A stretch of DNA of 64,000 bases from CATOSP01 sp965204715 (lineage in GTDB: Bacteria > Chloroflexota > Dehalococcoidia > Lucifugimonadales > UBA3495), in the NCBI GenBank assembly GCA_965204715.1, contig OZ242009.1, forward strand, positions 1,178,001 through 1,242,000. Direction: 5' to 3'. Position numbers and translations under genes: made by a program. Positions 1 to 8,293 of this stretch are shown here, one piece after another. A model generated the notes under the pieces. The model saw nothing but the letters and a program-made list of their open reading frames with translations, was not told the origin of the DNA and did no database searches. Positions within the stretch are counted from its first letter, which is position 1; each line of letters opens with the position of its first letter.

Positions 1-455
1 ACCGGGTAGGGGACTACCACGCCATCTTGAATCAGTCGTACCCGACCGGGCCGCTCCGTGACCAGCATATCGCCGGAAGGGAGGATGGCCAGCCCCCACG
101 GAATCTCAAGACCATCGACCACAACTTCCACGTCCAACGGCACGGTGCCTTCCTTGCCCGCCTCGCCTTGGACAAGCTGGCACAGTCCAGATTCAGACGA
201 CACCGGAAGCGGCTCGGCTGTGTTAGTGGACGTGGACTCCTGAATCGGAACAGGTGTGGCGGTGGGCGTGGGGGTTGGAGTCGGATCCGGCATTGCAGTC
301 TCATTTGGCTGCGAAGTTGCAACAGGAGCGGGCGTATCCGTGGCCGAGGCGCTTCCCCCATTAAGCAGACGCTCTGTCGGTTCTCCTCCGCAGGCGACAG
401 CGAGCAATAGAGAAGTGGCGGCTATTGCTATGACGCAGGCCTTCTTGAAACCCAT
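1..455 (-). CDS. PQQ-type sugar dehydrogenase lipoprotein, N-terminal part (runs off the window)
   Basis: The minus-strand frame is open from ATG at 455 to the left edge, so only about 151 residues are visible. The start is preceded by a good GGGAGG ribosome site. Residues 1-22 form a lipoprotein signal ending in LAVAC, then comes a low-complexity linker rich in Pro, Thr and Ser (TPTPTPTATP). From about residue 110 the sequence turns into the first blade of the glucose/sorbosone dehydrogenase beta-propeller, with EIPWGLAILPSG followed by VTERPGRVRLI, which is very typical of soluble aldose sugar dehydrogenases. Family members oxidise sugars or related alcohols with pyrroloquinoline quinone outside the membrane. 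The catalytic part is outside this window, so substrate and activity cannot be judged. Confidence 0.8.
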   Translation of the reverse strand, partial: MGFKKACVIAIAATSLLLAVACGGEPTERLLNGGSASATDTPAPVATSQPNETAMPDPTPTPTPTATPVPIQESTSTNTAEPLPVSSESGLCQLVQGEAGKEGTVPLDVEVVVDGLEIPWGLAILPSGDMLVTERPGRVRLIQDGVVVPYP

Positions 456-489
456 TTCATCTCCCTCCCATTGGGGCGGTAGCGGGCTG

Positions 490-681
490 CTACTTCCGGC
501 GGAAAGGCCAGACGCCACAAATCCAGAGCAGATTTGCCAAGACGATTACCCCAGCAACTCCCCACAGGGCAGTGCCCAAGGTTGGGTTGTACTGGAGTCC
601 CACCCCCAGCCCAAAGTAAAAGACCACGACGGCCAGCAGGAACAGGAACAGGTGAGCCGTTATCCTCAAGGCCCGCCTCAT
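490..681 (-). CDS. small two-helix membrane protein
   Basis: A 63-residue protein that I do not recognise. It has a basic N-terminus (MRRALRITAH), two hydrophobic segments at about residues 9-29 and 36-55, and a basic tail WPFRRK, which predicts an inner-membrane hairpin with both ends in the cytoplasm. A GGGGAC-like ribosome site lies upstream. It sits 34 bp before the dehydrogenase lipoprotein on the same strand, so the two may be co-transcribed. Hydrophobic codon structure and spacing support a real gene; no function can be inferred. Confidence 0.6.
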   Translation of the reverse strand: MRRALRITAHLFLFLLAVVVFYFGLGVGLQYNPTLGTALWGVAGVIVLANLLWICGVWPFRRK

Positions 682-780
682 GGTGATTCCGTCCCCGGCG
701 GGCGCCAGTCCTCTTCCTCTCGGAGCATCGGTCCTACCGCCTGACTTTTCCTACACCACGCGGCTCCGGGGGCATTTCTT

Positions 781-1215
781 TCACGGACGGGGAAGCCCCT
801 GGGTCAGCTTGCTGAGTTCGCCCATGAGCGTGCCCGCCTCGGCGAACTCCGACCGGGCCTCGCTTATCCGGGTCGCCAGTTCCGTGGACGCTAGGTCCAC
901 TTCCTGGAACTTCTCGCGGAGGTTGGCCGCAGTCTCGCCTATGTGCTCCGAGGCGTCCGCGACCCGCGATACCGACGTGGAAATGTCCTCGGCTGCCGAG
1001 CGAAGGGAGGTAGATATCCCGGCAATATTGTCCGAGACCACTTCCACGTCAGCAAGAATGTTGTCGGCGCGGGCCGTGCTGGACTCTATGTTGGTAAGGG
1101 ACGCGGAAAGCCTTGGGTACAGCATGAGCGCCATAACCAAGATAACGATGGACACTGCAATGACGGCTATGGCCATCGCAATGAGGGCCGTGGTCTTGAA
1201 GGTCTCCAATGACAT
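781..1215 (-). CDS. membrane-anchored coiled-coil protein
   Basis: A 144-residue protein with one strong transmembrane helix at about residues 8-32, followed by a long helical region (about 40-140) rich in Ala, Ser, Glu and Asp with heptad-like spacing (NIESSTARADNILADVEVV). This resembles the single-span, methyl-accepting-like or DUF948-like coiled-coil proteins. GGAGG lies at a good distance before the ATG. It is the first gene of a leftward group with the small membrane protein and the dehydrogenase lipoprotein. No enzymatic motif is visible; a scaffolding role at the membrane is only a guess. Confidence 0.65.
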   Translation of the reverse strand: MSLETFKTTALIAMAIAVIAVSIVILVMALMLYPRLSASLTNIESSTARADNILADVEVVSDNIAGISTSLRSAAEDISTSVSRVADASEHIGETAANLREKFQEVDLASTELATRISEARSEFAEAGTLMGELSKLTQGLPRP

Positions 1216-1964
1216 ATCTGATCCTCCGCGTGAGTGGAATCCGCATTAGACGGGTAGGAGCGTACTGCGCACGCCAACTGTCAAAGGCCATCTCGCGCAG
1301 AGAATTCATGTCATTAAGCCGGTGACGAGCCACCGGCTGGGCGTGGTACCTCCGTGCCCGCGCTGTCCCAGACCGCAGATATCAGAACGGCGAGGACCGC
1401 GAACAGGGAGATGCGGCTACCCTGGTGGACCCAAATAACCGGGGCCACCTCAAACATGAGCACCCCAAATGTGCGGGTGATTGTAACATCATAATCAATG
1501 CATATCTACTTCTTAGTCATGTGTTTATCATACTCCGTGAATCTCGAATACTGGGAACCTCATGCTTCTCAACCTTGTCAGGATTCGAGAGGTTGGGATC
1601 CTTTGGATTGACTCCCGGACCCATGCCGACTTGGCGCTCACGGCTGTTCAGGGGATTGAGGCGGGTTAAGGTACCCTCCCGGCGGTGCGCCAGTATCCCC
1701 AGCCAGTAAGAGCACGGCACCGCTCCAACAGTTCGGCTCTTTGAAGATGCGTTTATCACACTCACTATAGGTTCGTTTGCAATCTTGTCGTAACCGCGAA
1801 TCGGCGGTAATTTGATTGCAGCGTCTCGCGTCCCGTCCCGGCGTGTCTGAGAGTCATCACAGCCGGTAGTGGGTAACGCCCGTGGGTTCAGTGTTGATAG
1901 ACCAGACAGACGGACTGCTTGAGACCTAGCTACTGCCGTAGGAAACACCGATCAGGATGCCCTG
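1216..1964. other. intergenic region without a supported gene
   Basis: About 750 bp between the leftward membrane-protein group and the rightward kinase gene. A 143-codon minus-strand frame here has no coherent hydrophobic or domain pattern and no ribosome site. Two similar short strings, GTTTATCATACTC near 1521 and GTTTATCACACTC near 1749, are the only repeated structure seen. The promoter of the kinase operon presumably lies here but was not identified. Confidence 0.5.
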
Positions 1965-3190
1965 ATGAGTGCGAAACCCATTGAGAGGAGAAGGTTCGCG
2001 GCGTTCCTGCGGGGGGTCGGGAGAACCGACCCCGAGGAACTGCGGCACGCCGCCCAGGTGTCCCTGTGGGTGCGGTGGCTGGTGCTGGTCTTCTGCCTCC
2101 TGGAAGTCAATTACCGGGTGGACTACGGGGCCCTCAGCCACGTGCTGAACAATTTCTACGTCTTCGGGTTCATGGCGGTGAACGGGTACGTACACTACCT
2201 GGTGCGCCGCAATAGGAAAGCGAAGCCGGCTTGGTTGCTGGGGTTGAGCGGCATGGATCTGGCCGGGATTTCCTTCAGCACGTCCCTCTCGGGAGGATTC
2301 GACAGCCCCTACTTCCCCCTCTACTACTTCGCCGTGGCCATGTTTGCCTGGGTGTTCACCTCCCCGCGCCTGGCCCTGTCCTGGACCACTCTGGTGGTCA
2401 CTGTTTACTCGGCGCTGAGCATTGTGGTGGGACCGGGGTTGGACCTGGACGGGAAAGAGGAAAGGACCCTGGGCTACCGGTTGGTGGCCCTGTACGCTGT
2501 CTCCAGCGCGGTCAGTCTCATCACCGGTTCGAGCGGGAGCGGAGAAGAAAGGGCCTGGGGCGGGAGCGGGAATTGCAGCGCCAGCGCATCGAGCTCTCTC
2601 ATAGCATCCACGACACCACCGCCCAGTGGGCCTACATGATTGGACTTGGCGTCGAGAGCGCCATCGAGCTGACGGACGATTCCAATGACCGGCTGAAGGA
2701 GAAGCTGCGGCAGACGGCGGAGCTGTCCCGGTCGGCCATGTGGGAGCTGAGACAACACATTGACGGGGGGCATATATTCCGGGGAGAGGAGTTGGGCGAG
2801 GTCCTGGAGGCCCACGCCGCGACCTTCACCGCCATCGCCTCGATCCCCGCGGAGTTCGTTCTGCGAGGCGCAGAACCTCCTCTGTCGACCATTTCCAAGA
2901 GCCTGCTGTTCTCCATAGCGCACAACGCCCTGACCAACGTGATGCGGCACGCCAAGGCCAGCAGGGTGCTAATCGAACTTGACGCCACTGGCGAACAATT
3001 GAGGCTGTCCGTGTCCGACGACGGCATTGGGCTGCCGCCGGACTACGAGGGTCAGGGCCACGGATTCAGGAACATGCGTGTCGACGCTCAGAGGATGGGC
3101 GGCTGCCTGGAGGTGGAGTCCAGCGGGACGGGCGGCGGGACCACCGTGGCCTGCGTCATTCCAAACCGCGACCTCAAAGGAGGGGAGTAA
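1965..3190 (+). pseudogene. NarL-family sensor histidine kinase, frameshifted (copy 1)
   Basis: Read in two frames, this is a full kinase like its neighbour at 3409-4668. Frame 1 (1965 to about 2525) gives a multi-span membrane sensor region. At about 2521-2527 the reading must drop one base, after which the second frame supplies the RFER linker, the HisKA_3 box with phospho-acceptor His (SHSIHDTTAQWAYM), and the HATPase boxes N (HNALTNVMRHAK), G1 (DDGIGLPPD) and G2 (GHGFRNMR). Without correction the protein stops at residue 224, before the catalytic part, so the gene is inactive unless the shift is a sequence error. It is followed directly by a truncated regulator, which suggests the whole pair is decaying after tandem duplication. 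Confidence 0.85.
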
Positions 3191-3300
3191 ATGGCCGCGA
3201 TCTCCCAGACCAGGGTGATGCCGGTCGACGGCCACTCCATCATGCGGGACCTGCTGCGGGACGCCCTGGAGAACACCGGGGAGTTCCGGACGGATGCGCG
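3191..3300 (+). pseudogene. response-regulator N-terminus remnant (copy 1)
   Basis: The first 33 codons closely match the start of the intact regulator at 4669 (TRVMPVDGHSIMRDLLRDAL against TRVMLVDDHQIMRDLLRDAL). After that the reading becomes basic, proline-rich nonsense and runs into the next kinase gene, so the receiver core and the LuxR DNA-binding domain are missing. One of the two acidic residues that bind Mg2+ is also lost (VDG instead of VDD). This is a deletion relic of the regulator that once paired with the frameshifted kinase upstream. Confidence 0.85.
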
Positions 3301-3408
3301 GCGTTGCTGCGGACGCAGCCGGTCGTGCGCTGCTTCCGAGGCGGCGCGCGCTCCAACGGACCCGGATTCTCCATCCCCTCGGCATCCCGAGGGCGTTGCG
3401 GTGAGAAG

Positions 3409-4668
3409 ATGTTTGACTCGCTAAACCGCAGCCGGGGACCACAGTTCCTCAGAACCGTCGCCGGCGTCTTTCGGGTGAGCGACTGGACCCTCAACCGGAT
3501 CGACCCCGACGGCCTCCGGTACGTGGCGACGGTGTTGGTCTGGATACATTGGGTCGTGGGCACCGCATTTTTCGTTGTGCTGGTCTACCCTCCCTGGTAC
3601 GGCCCTGGCAGGTACGCCGCCATTGTGTTGCCGTTCCTGGTGATGCTGGTCTGCAACGGCTACGTTCACTACCGGCTGGCGTCGAATCGGAGGCTGACCT
3701 GGCGCTGGATATTCGCCATGTGCGCCCTGGACGCGGTCCTGGCAACGGCAGGGGCTGCGCTGGACGGAGGCTTCAGCCACCATTTCTTCCACCTGCTGTA
3801 TTACCCGGTGCTGGCCGGATTCGCGGTCTTCTTCACCTCCTTCCGGCTGAACATGGCCTTCGCAACGGGCGTAGCCGCCCTCTACCTGGCCATGAGCCTG
3901 ACTGTGGGCGGGGGAATCGACCTGGAGGCAAGGGATGAAAAGCCCCTGGTCGTCAGGATACTGGTCATGTACGCCGTGGCCGCCACGGTCAACCTGGTGT
4001 CGCGTTTCGAGCGTATCCGGTGGCGGGCGGCCGTGGAGCGGGAGCGGGAGTTGCAGCGCCAGCGCATTGAAATCTCCCAGACTATTCACGACACCACGGC
4101 TCAGTGGGCCTACATGATCGGACTGGGGGTCGAGGGGGCGTTGGAGCTGGTTGATGAGTCCAACGAGGCGTTGCTGGCCAAGCTGCGGCTGGCGGCGGAG
4201 TTGTCCCGGTCGGCCATGTGGGAGCTGAGGCACCCCATCGACGGGGGGCAGATATTCCGGGGCGAGGAGCTGGGCGAGGTCCTGGAGGCCCACGCCGGCA
4301 CCTTCACCATCATCACGTCGGTCCCGGCGGAGTTCGCGCAGCGGGGATCTGAAACCTCACTGTCAACGATCAGCAGAAGCCTGCTCTTCTCCATCGCCCA
4401 CAACGCCTTGACCAACGTGATGCGGCACGCCCAGGCCGGCAAGGTTCTCATCGAGCTTGACTGCACTGGAGAACGATTGAGGCTGTCCGTGTCCGACGAC
4501 GGCATCGGGCTGCCGCCGGACTACGAGAGCAGGGGCCACGGCTTCAGGAACATGCGGGCGGACGCCCGGAGGATGGACGGGGTTCTGAAGGTGAAGTCGG
4601 ACAAGGCCGGTGGTGGAACGACCGTGACCTGCGTTGTTCCCTATCATGCTGTTACAGGAGGTAAGTAG
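3409..4668 (+). CDS. NarL-family membrane sensor histidine kinase (copy 2, intact)
   Basis: A 419-residue kinase. Several transmembrane helices fill about residues 40-200 with no large outside loop, then a linker RFERIRW leads to HisKA_3 with phospho-acceptor His in SQTIHDTTAQWAYM and the HATPase domain with N box HNALTNVMRHAQ, G1 DDGIGLPPD and G2 GHGFRNMR. I chose ATG 3409 (MFDSLNRS) because the frame upstream to 3304 overlaps the relic regulator and looks like noise. The regulator at 4669 starts directly after the stop, so the pair is a cognate two-component operon. The signal is unknown; the membrane-embedded sensor suggests an envelope or hydrophobic cue. It is paralogous to the broken kinase just upstream. 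Confidence 0.9.
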   Translation: MFDSLNRSRGPQFLRTVAGVFRVSDWTLNRIDPDGLRYVATVLVWIHWVVGTAFFVVLVYPPWYGPGRYAAIVLPFLVMLVCNGYVHYRLASNRRLTWRWIFAMCALDAVLATAGAALDGGFSHHFFHLLYYPVLAGFAVFFTSFRLNMAFATGVAALYLAMSLTVGGGIDLEARDEKPLVVRILVMYAVAATVNLVSRFERIRWRAAVERERELQRQRIEISQTIHDTTAQWAYMIGLGVEGALELVDESNEALLAKLRLAAELSRSAMWELRHPIDGGQIFRGEELGEVLEAHAGTFTIITSVPAEFAQRGSETSLSTISRSLLFSIAHNALTNVMRHAQAGKVLIELDCTGERLRLSVSDDGIGLPPDYESRGHGFRNMRADARRMDGVLKVKSDKAGGGTTVTCVVPYHAVTGGK

Positions 4669-5337
4669 ATGGCTTGCGACACCCGGACCCGGGTAATGCT
4701 GGTGGACGACCACCAGATCATGCGGGACCTGCTGCGGGACGCCCTGGAGAACACCGGGGAATACCAGGTGGTGGCCCAGGCGGCCGACGGCGAGGAGGCG
4801 ATGCGGCTGGTGGAAGAAGCCGCGCCGGAGGTGATCGTCATGGACGTGATCATGCCGGTGATGGACGGCATCGAGGCCTGCCGGGAGATTACGGACCGGC
4901 TGCCCGACACGAGGGTGCTGATGCTGACCGCCTCCAACGAGAAGGAGGCCGTGGTCCGGTCCATCGCCGCCGGTGCCACCGGGTATCTCCAGAAGTATTC
5001 CGGCAAGGAGCAGCTGCTCGCCACCCTGCGGGAGGTGGTCCAAGGAGAGTTCCGCATCCCGGGGAGCGCGGTCCGGCGGTTGTCCCGGGCGGTGCGCGGC
5101 GGCTCGTCAGAAAGCGCCCCGGAGCCGTTGAACGCTCTGACGGAACGGGAGCGGGAGATCCTGAAGCTGTTCGCCGGGGGGTTGAGCTACCAGGAGATCG
5201 GGGAGATACGCAGCATCAGCGCCCTGACTGTGCGCAACGCCATGTCCGGGATACAGAGGAAGCTGGGGTTCAGGACCAGGCAGCAACTGGTGGTCTGGGC
5301 GGTGCGAATCGGCCTGGTGAATGACGGCCAACCGTAA
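4669..5337 (+). CDS. NarL/LuxR-family response regulator
   Basis: A 222-residue regulator. The receiver domain (about 8-125) keeps all key residues: the acidic pair D13/D14, phospho-acceptor D59 in VMDVIMPVMDG, T87 and K109. The C-terminal LuxR-type helix-turn-helix (about 154-216) begins LTEREREILKLFAGG. An AGGAGG site overlaps the end of the kinase gene and the start codon follows the kinase stop directly, so expression is likely coupled. The expected role is phosphorylation by the adjacent kinase and DNA binding as a dimer; targets are not evident here. A 12-bp stem hairpin about 100 bp downstream may end the transcript. Confidence 0.93.
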   Translation: MACDTRTRVMLVDDHQIMRDLLRDALENTGEYQVVAQAADGEEAMRLVEEAAPEVIVMDVIMPVMDGIEACREITDRLPDTRVLMLTASNEKEAVVRSIAAGATGYLQKYSGKEQLLATLREVVQGEFRIPGSAVRRLSRAVRGGSSESAPEPLNALTEREREILKLFAGGLSYQEIGEIRSISALTVRNAMSGIQRKLGFRTRQQLVVWAVRIGLVNDGQP

Positions 5338-5440
5338 CCGGGGCCCTCGGTGTAGGGGCAGGTATCCTCTAGAACACCGCCTTTTACAGCCTGGCCGTTT
5401 CTGGTCGGGGTGGTCTCGATGCTGGCGCGGCGGGGTGTCG

Positions 5441-5468
5441 CCGTGGGCCTCCTCGGGGAGGCCCACGG
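5441..5468 (+). terminator. hairpin, likely end of the two-component operon
   Basis: A perfect 12-bp inverted repeat, CCGTGGGCCTCC pairing with GGAGGCCCACGG, around a TCGG tetraloop. It lies 104 bp after the regulator stop codon. There is no T tract after it, so it may act as a Rho-assisted or RNA-stabilising end rather than a classic intrinsic terminator. Confidence 0.5.
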
Positions 5469-6210
5469 GCAGGGGACGGGGCAGTGCCAAATAGAGGCCC
5501 CGCCAGGTCCAATGCATCGGGGGTGCCACAAATCCTGACGGGGCTGTGAGGTAGTGACGCCCAGGGTCACGGCACGAGCAACGGTACACCCCACCCACGC
5601 TACCTGGGCGTATGTGTTATTATAACGATGATTATGAGAAATGCCAGTCCAAATACAGCGTGTTTATGACACGTCAACTTGGTAATTACACACGAGAATG
5701 GCCGATTAGGTTGGCAGAAAGCCACATTGCCACGAGGATAACCACCGTAAATGTGGAATAGACAGCCGGGGATAGGCTGTCTGGGTTTGCCAAGATAGCC
5801 GTTTCAAACAGCACTGGGGAGAGGAGGGAGTTAGAAGCCCCTCATAATTAGTATATTGCCCGTAGCGATACCTGAATCAATAGCCTTACCTGGTGTCGGC
5901 ATCGCCTTGGCTTTCGCGTTGATGGGGCTACCAATTATAGACAGCTTATAGAGAGCCTTTCTCCTATTTCCTCCCCTATCGCCGCCCTCTCGGGCGGCGA
6001 CGGTGACTAACATACCTTCTCTGGCGTCTCCCTCGGTCTATACTCTGGATCAGGTATCCCGTCCCAAGAGTCGGTCAGGTAGTTCTGGGTTCCGGCCTTG
6101 GGGCGTCCGAGTCGGCATGAAACCTATTGGGGGCGACCAGTTCATCGGGTGAGTTAGTGTAGTTCTGCCGTGGTCCGCCAAAGTCATAGGCCCCCTACTT
6201 GGATAGGTGT
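5469..6210. other. intergenic region without a supported gene
   Basis: About 740 bp. Frames of 60-70 codons on both strands lack ribosome sites, domain patterns or hydrophobic segments. A somewhat AT-rich part at about 5610-5760 contains TGTTATTATAACGATGATTATGA, possibly promoter-like, but no clear -35/-10 pair could be assigned. Confidence 0.4.
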
Positions 6211-6897
6211 ATGGTACGCAAGATAACCAGCCATTGGAAGCCGATTGCATTGCTGGCGGTGCTTGCCCTCAGCGCAGGCACACTCGGGACGATCTTTGTC
6301 CTGAGTGCGGAGGGAACCGCCGCCCAGGAAAAGAAAATACGCCACTGGCCCCCGCTCACGATGGTATATGAGACCGATTACCTGATAAAGGGAAGAGGCC
6401 ACGCCGAGCTAAGGCAATTCACCTACGAGGCTTGGGACCGCTGGGAAGAGCGGGTGATAGAATCCGAGCCGTTCGAGATAATGCAGGGGACGTTCAGCAC
6501 CCTCGGCAATTCCTACCGGCAGGAGGGCAACCGCCTTATCACTTACAATGCTATGTCGGATAGCGAGAGCGTGGAAATAGATGACGAGGTCGGGGTAATC
6601 AACATTCCACGCGCGGGCCTCTACCCCCGCCCAATCTACGGTCTCGAGGAGTTCCTCGGACGGGAACTCGTACCGGTAACTACCAACACCCGGGTCTGCT
6701 TCGAGGACCTTTGCACGGACAACGCGCCCGGATGGGAGTTCCGGTACGGGGACGTGTACGTGGTGCTGGCGGACGACGCTCGCGGAATTCCCGTAAGAAT
6801 AGGCGAGGATTTCCTTAAGTCATGGAGTTGCGGGTACACGCCCCGCAGGAACCCGTGGAACGGGAGTAGCCGAACTCGTGGCGGAGATGGACTATGA
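6211..6897 (+). CDS. secreted protein of unknown function
   Basis: Translation from ATG 6211 gives about 228 residues with an N-terminal signal or anchor (about 8-32, ending near AEGTAAQ). A soluble region of alternating beta-type sequence follows. It contains two close cysteines (RVCFEDLCTD) that could form a disulfide outside the cell. The last 25 residues are basic and unlike the rest. After about nucleotide 6832 a one-base shift would instead read MELRVHAPQEPVERE and stop at 6869, which looks more protein-like, so the 3' end may carry a frameshift. No family was recognised. It is the first of four closely packed small genes. Confidence 0.6.
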   Translation: MVRKITSHWKPIALLAVLALSAGTLGTIFVLSAEGTAAQEKKIRHWPPLTMVYETDYLIKGRGHAELRQFTYEAWDRWEERVIESEPFEIMQGTFSTLGNSYRQEGNRLITYNAMSDSESVEIDDEVGVINIPRAGLYPRPIYGLEEFLGRELVPVTTNTRVCFEDLCTDNAPGWEFRYGDVYVVLADDARGIPVRIGEDFLKSWSCGYTPRRNPWNGSSRTRGGDGL

Positions 6898-7126
6898 CAC
6901 TTGATGAGGCTGCTCACATACTATGGCAGATGTACGACGATGCTCCATACCGTGAACAGGCAACCCGCATCATCTTGTTTGGTGTCGAGTACAACGATGA
7001 ACTGGACGGGCTGTCCATCCCTGAAATCGTTCGACGTGCGGGAATCTACAAGACGACTGGGTCGAGATCAACGTAGGTCGCAGGCTGGCCCGCTACGTCG
7101 TCCTGAAGGACGGAGTGAAGCTCTAG
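6894..7126 (+). pseudogene. small conserved-looking protein, frameshifted
   Basis: Starts at ATG 6894, preceded by GGAG, overlapping the end of the previous gene. The frame gives a coherent acidic protein (MTLDEAAHILWQMYDDAP, then LSIPEIVRRAGI) that stops at 7076 after an odd tail. Shifting one base at about 7055 continues as DDWVEINVGRRLARYVVLKDGVKL and stops at 7126, a much better C-terminus. The segment around IPEIVRRAGI could be part of a helix-turn-helix. I cannot name the family. A single-base indel, natural or technical, breaks it. Confidence 0.55.
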
Positions 7127-7148
7127 CCCCAAAAGCGAGGAGGTAGAT

Positions 7149-7530
7149 ATGTTCCGCGACCTTGACCTTCAATTCCGGGCGATGACCCTGCTGGCGGATT
7201 ACCCAGACCTCACCCCCCACGTATCCGCTGAACTTCATGGCTAGATCGCAGGACCGCAAGTGGGGCGGGCTATATGACGAGCACGGCGGCACGAACATTC
7301 TGATGCACCTCGGCAATCTGGAAGCAGAGGGATTTATTGGGCGTGACAAGTCCGCGCGGAAGTATATCCTAACGACCCAGGGAGACGAGTTCCTGAACAT
7401 GGTCGCCCATGCGGGAGGTTGGAGCACCGTCAAACAGGCTGCGAAGGAGCGTCCGGTAAGACAGATGATGTGGGAGAGCAGGCGTTGGATTAGCACGGAA
7501 GTATATGGGCATCAGGAGGTGAAGACATGA
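7149..7530 (+). pseudogene. winged-helix-like small protein, frameshifted
   Basis: A near-perfect GAGGAGGT site precedes ATG 7149 (MFRDLDLQFRAMTLLADYP), but this frame stops after about 30 codons near 7235. A second frame, overlapping at ATG 7237, continues as RKWGGLYDEHGGTNILMHL, then LEAEGFIGRD and a strand-turn-strand KYILTTQGDEFL, and ends at 7530. Joined, they give about 125 residues with the helix-helix-wing pattern of PadR/MarR-like winged-helix proteins. The strong ribosome site belongs to the first part, so I take the two as one gene with a one-base shift at about 7236. A DNA-binding role is inference. Confidence 0.55.
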
Positions 7531-7769
7531 CACTCCCCCACCACAACTACTGGTGCACTCCGAGCCTAATGGTGCCTCTCACGTTCAAGCTCCCGGCGAT
7601 GTGGACCTGGACGCTTATCAAGGCGGTCTTCTGGGTGGCGTTCTGGACAGTCAAGGGCACAATAGCCGGTGTGGAGGTCCTAGCTCCCAGAATAGCGACG
7701 GCCATAGAAGAGGTCCAGCGAATGTGCCGAGACCGGGACTGGAAACTTTCAAGGCTCAGGCTCTGGTAG
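7527..7769 (+). CDS. small membrane-associated protein
   Basis: An 80-residue protein starting at ATG 7527, which overlaps the stop of the preceding gene by 4 bp (ATGA), with AGGAGG 8 bp upstream, so translation is probably coupled. A tryptophan-rich hydrophobic segment at about residues 22-45 (MWTWTLIKAVFWVAFW) is followed by an amphipathic, basic tail. Not recognised. Coupling to the winged-helix-like gene suggests a shared function. Confidence 0.6.
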   Translation: MTLPHHNYWCTPSLMVPLTFKLPAMWTWTLIKAVFWVAFWTVKGTIAGVEVLAPRIATAIEEVQRMCRDRDWKLSRLRLW

Positions 7770-7983
7770 ACAGGCTCCAGGTGAAGCGGAATATCGCAAT
7801 GACCTCCGCCATCGACAGGGCCAGCAAGCAAGAGCAACCAACCACAAAATCTTACTGGCCGATCCTGCACCCCCTATTCCGCCATCGTCGTGACCGCCAC
7901 CCACAGCCGCACCTCCGTCACCGCCGCCTGCGCCCGCACCCGGCGCACCGGCGCCGCCTCCGCTTCCGCCGTCACGGACCCAT

Positions 7984-8215
7984 ATGTCTCTCCCTCTGGG
8001 TCTGGATGGACTCCTCGAAACAGCGAGAGAATCCAACAAGCCAATATTCATCCTGATTGGGGCCTGGCTCCTCTGTATCGTGCTGGGATCGTTCCTGCCC
8101 TTCTTCGGGGGGGGGCAGCAACATAGTCCTGCTGGTGCTGATTTGCGCCGTCTGCTACAGAGTGAGGCCAGTGCGCGAATGGATTTTCGAGCGCCTAAGC
8201 AGGCTTGAGAGGTGA
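7984..8215 (+). pseudogene. small membrane protein broken in a G9 run
   Basis: The frame from ATG 7984 (MSLPLGLDGLLE) enters a hydrophobic helix (FILIGAWLLCIVLGSFLPFF) and then a run of nine G at 8107-8115. Read as is, it turns into polar nonsense and stops at 8208. With eight G the frame continues through a second hydrophobic helix (SNIVLLVLICAVCY) to a basic tail ending LSRLER at 8215. The sequence in the same frame just upstream reads almost only Pro and Ala (PPPAPAPGAPAPPPLPP) but contains a stop near 7891, so the true start may be further left, behind another shift. Slippage in the G run, biological or technical, is the simplest explanation. Confidence 0.55.
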
Positions 8216-8293
8216 CCCGCCCTGTAAACCGCGCAAATACCAGTGCTCCCCGATCATCGCCCAGTCAAAGCCATCACAGAAGCGAGGTGAGCC

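Noticed and set aside
1517..1948. 143-codon minus-strand frame upstream of the first kinase
   Set aside because: No ribosome site, no domain or hydrophobic pattern, and many Arg/Pro/Ser codons typical of non-coding GC-rich sequence.
5187..5598. Minus-strand frames of 135-163 codons after the two-component operon
   Set aside because: They run antisense into the regulator gene and across the terminator hairpin, without starts or recognisable domains.
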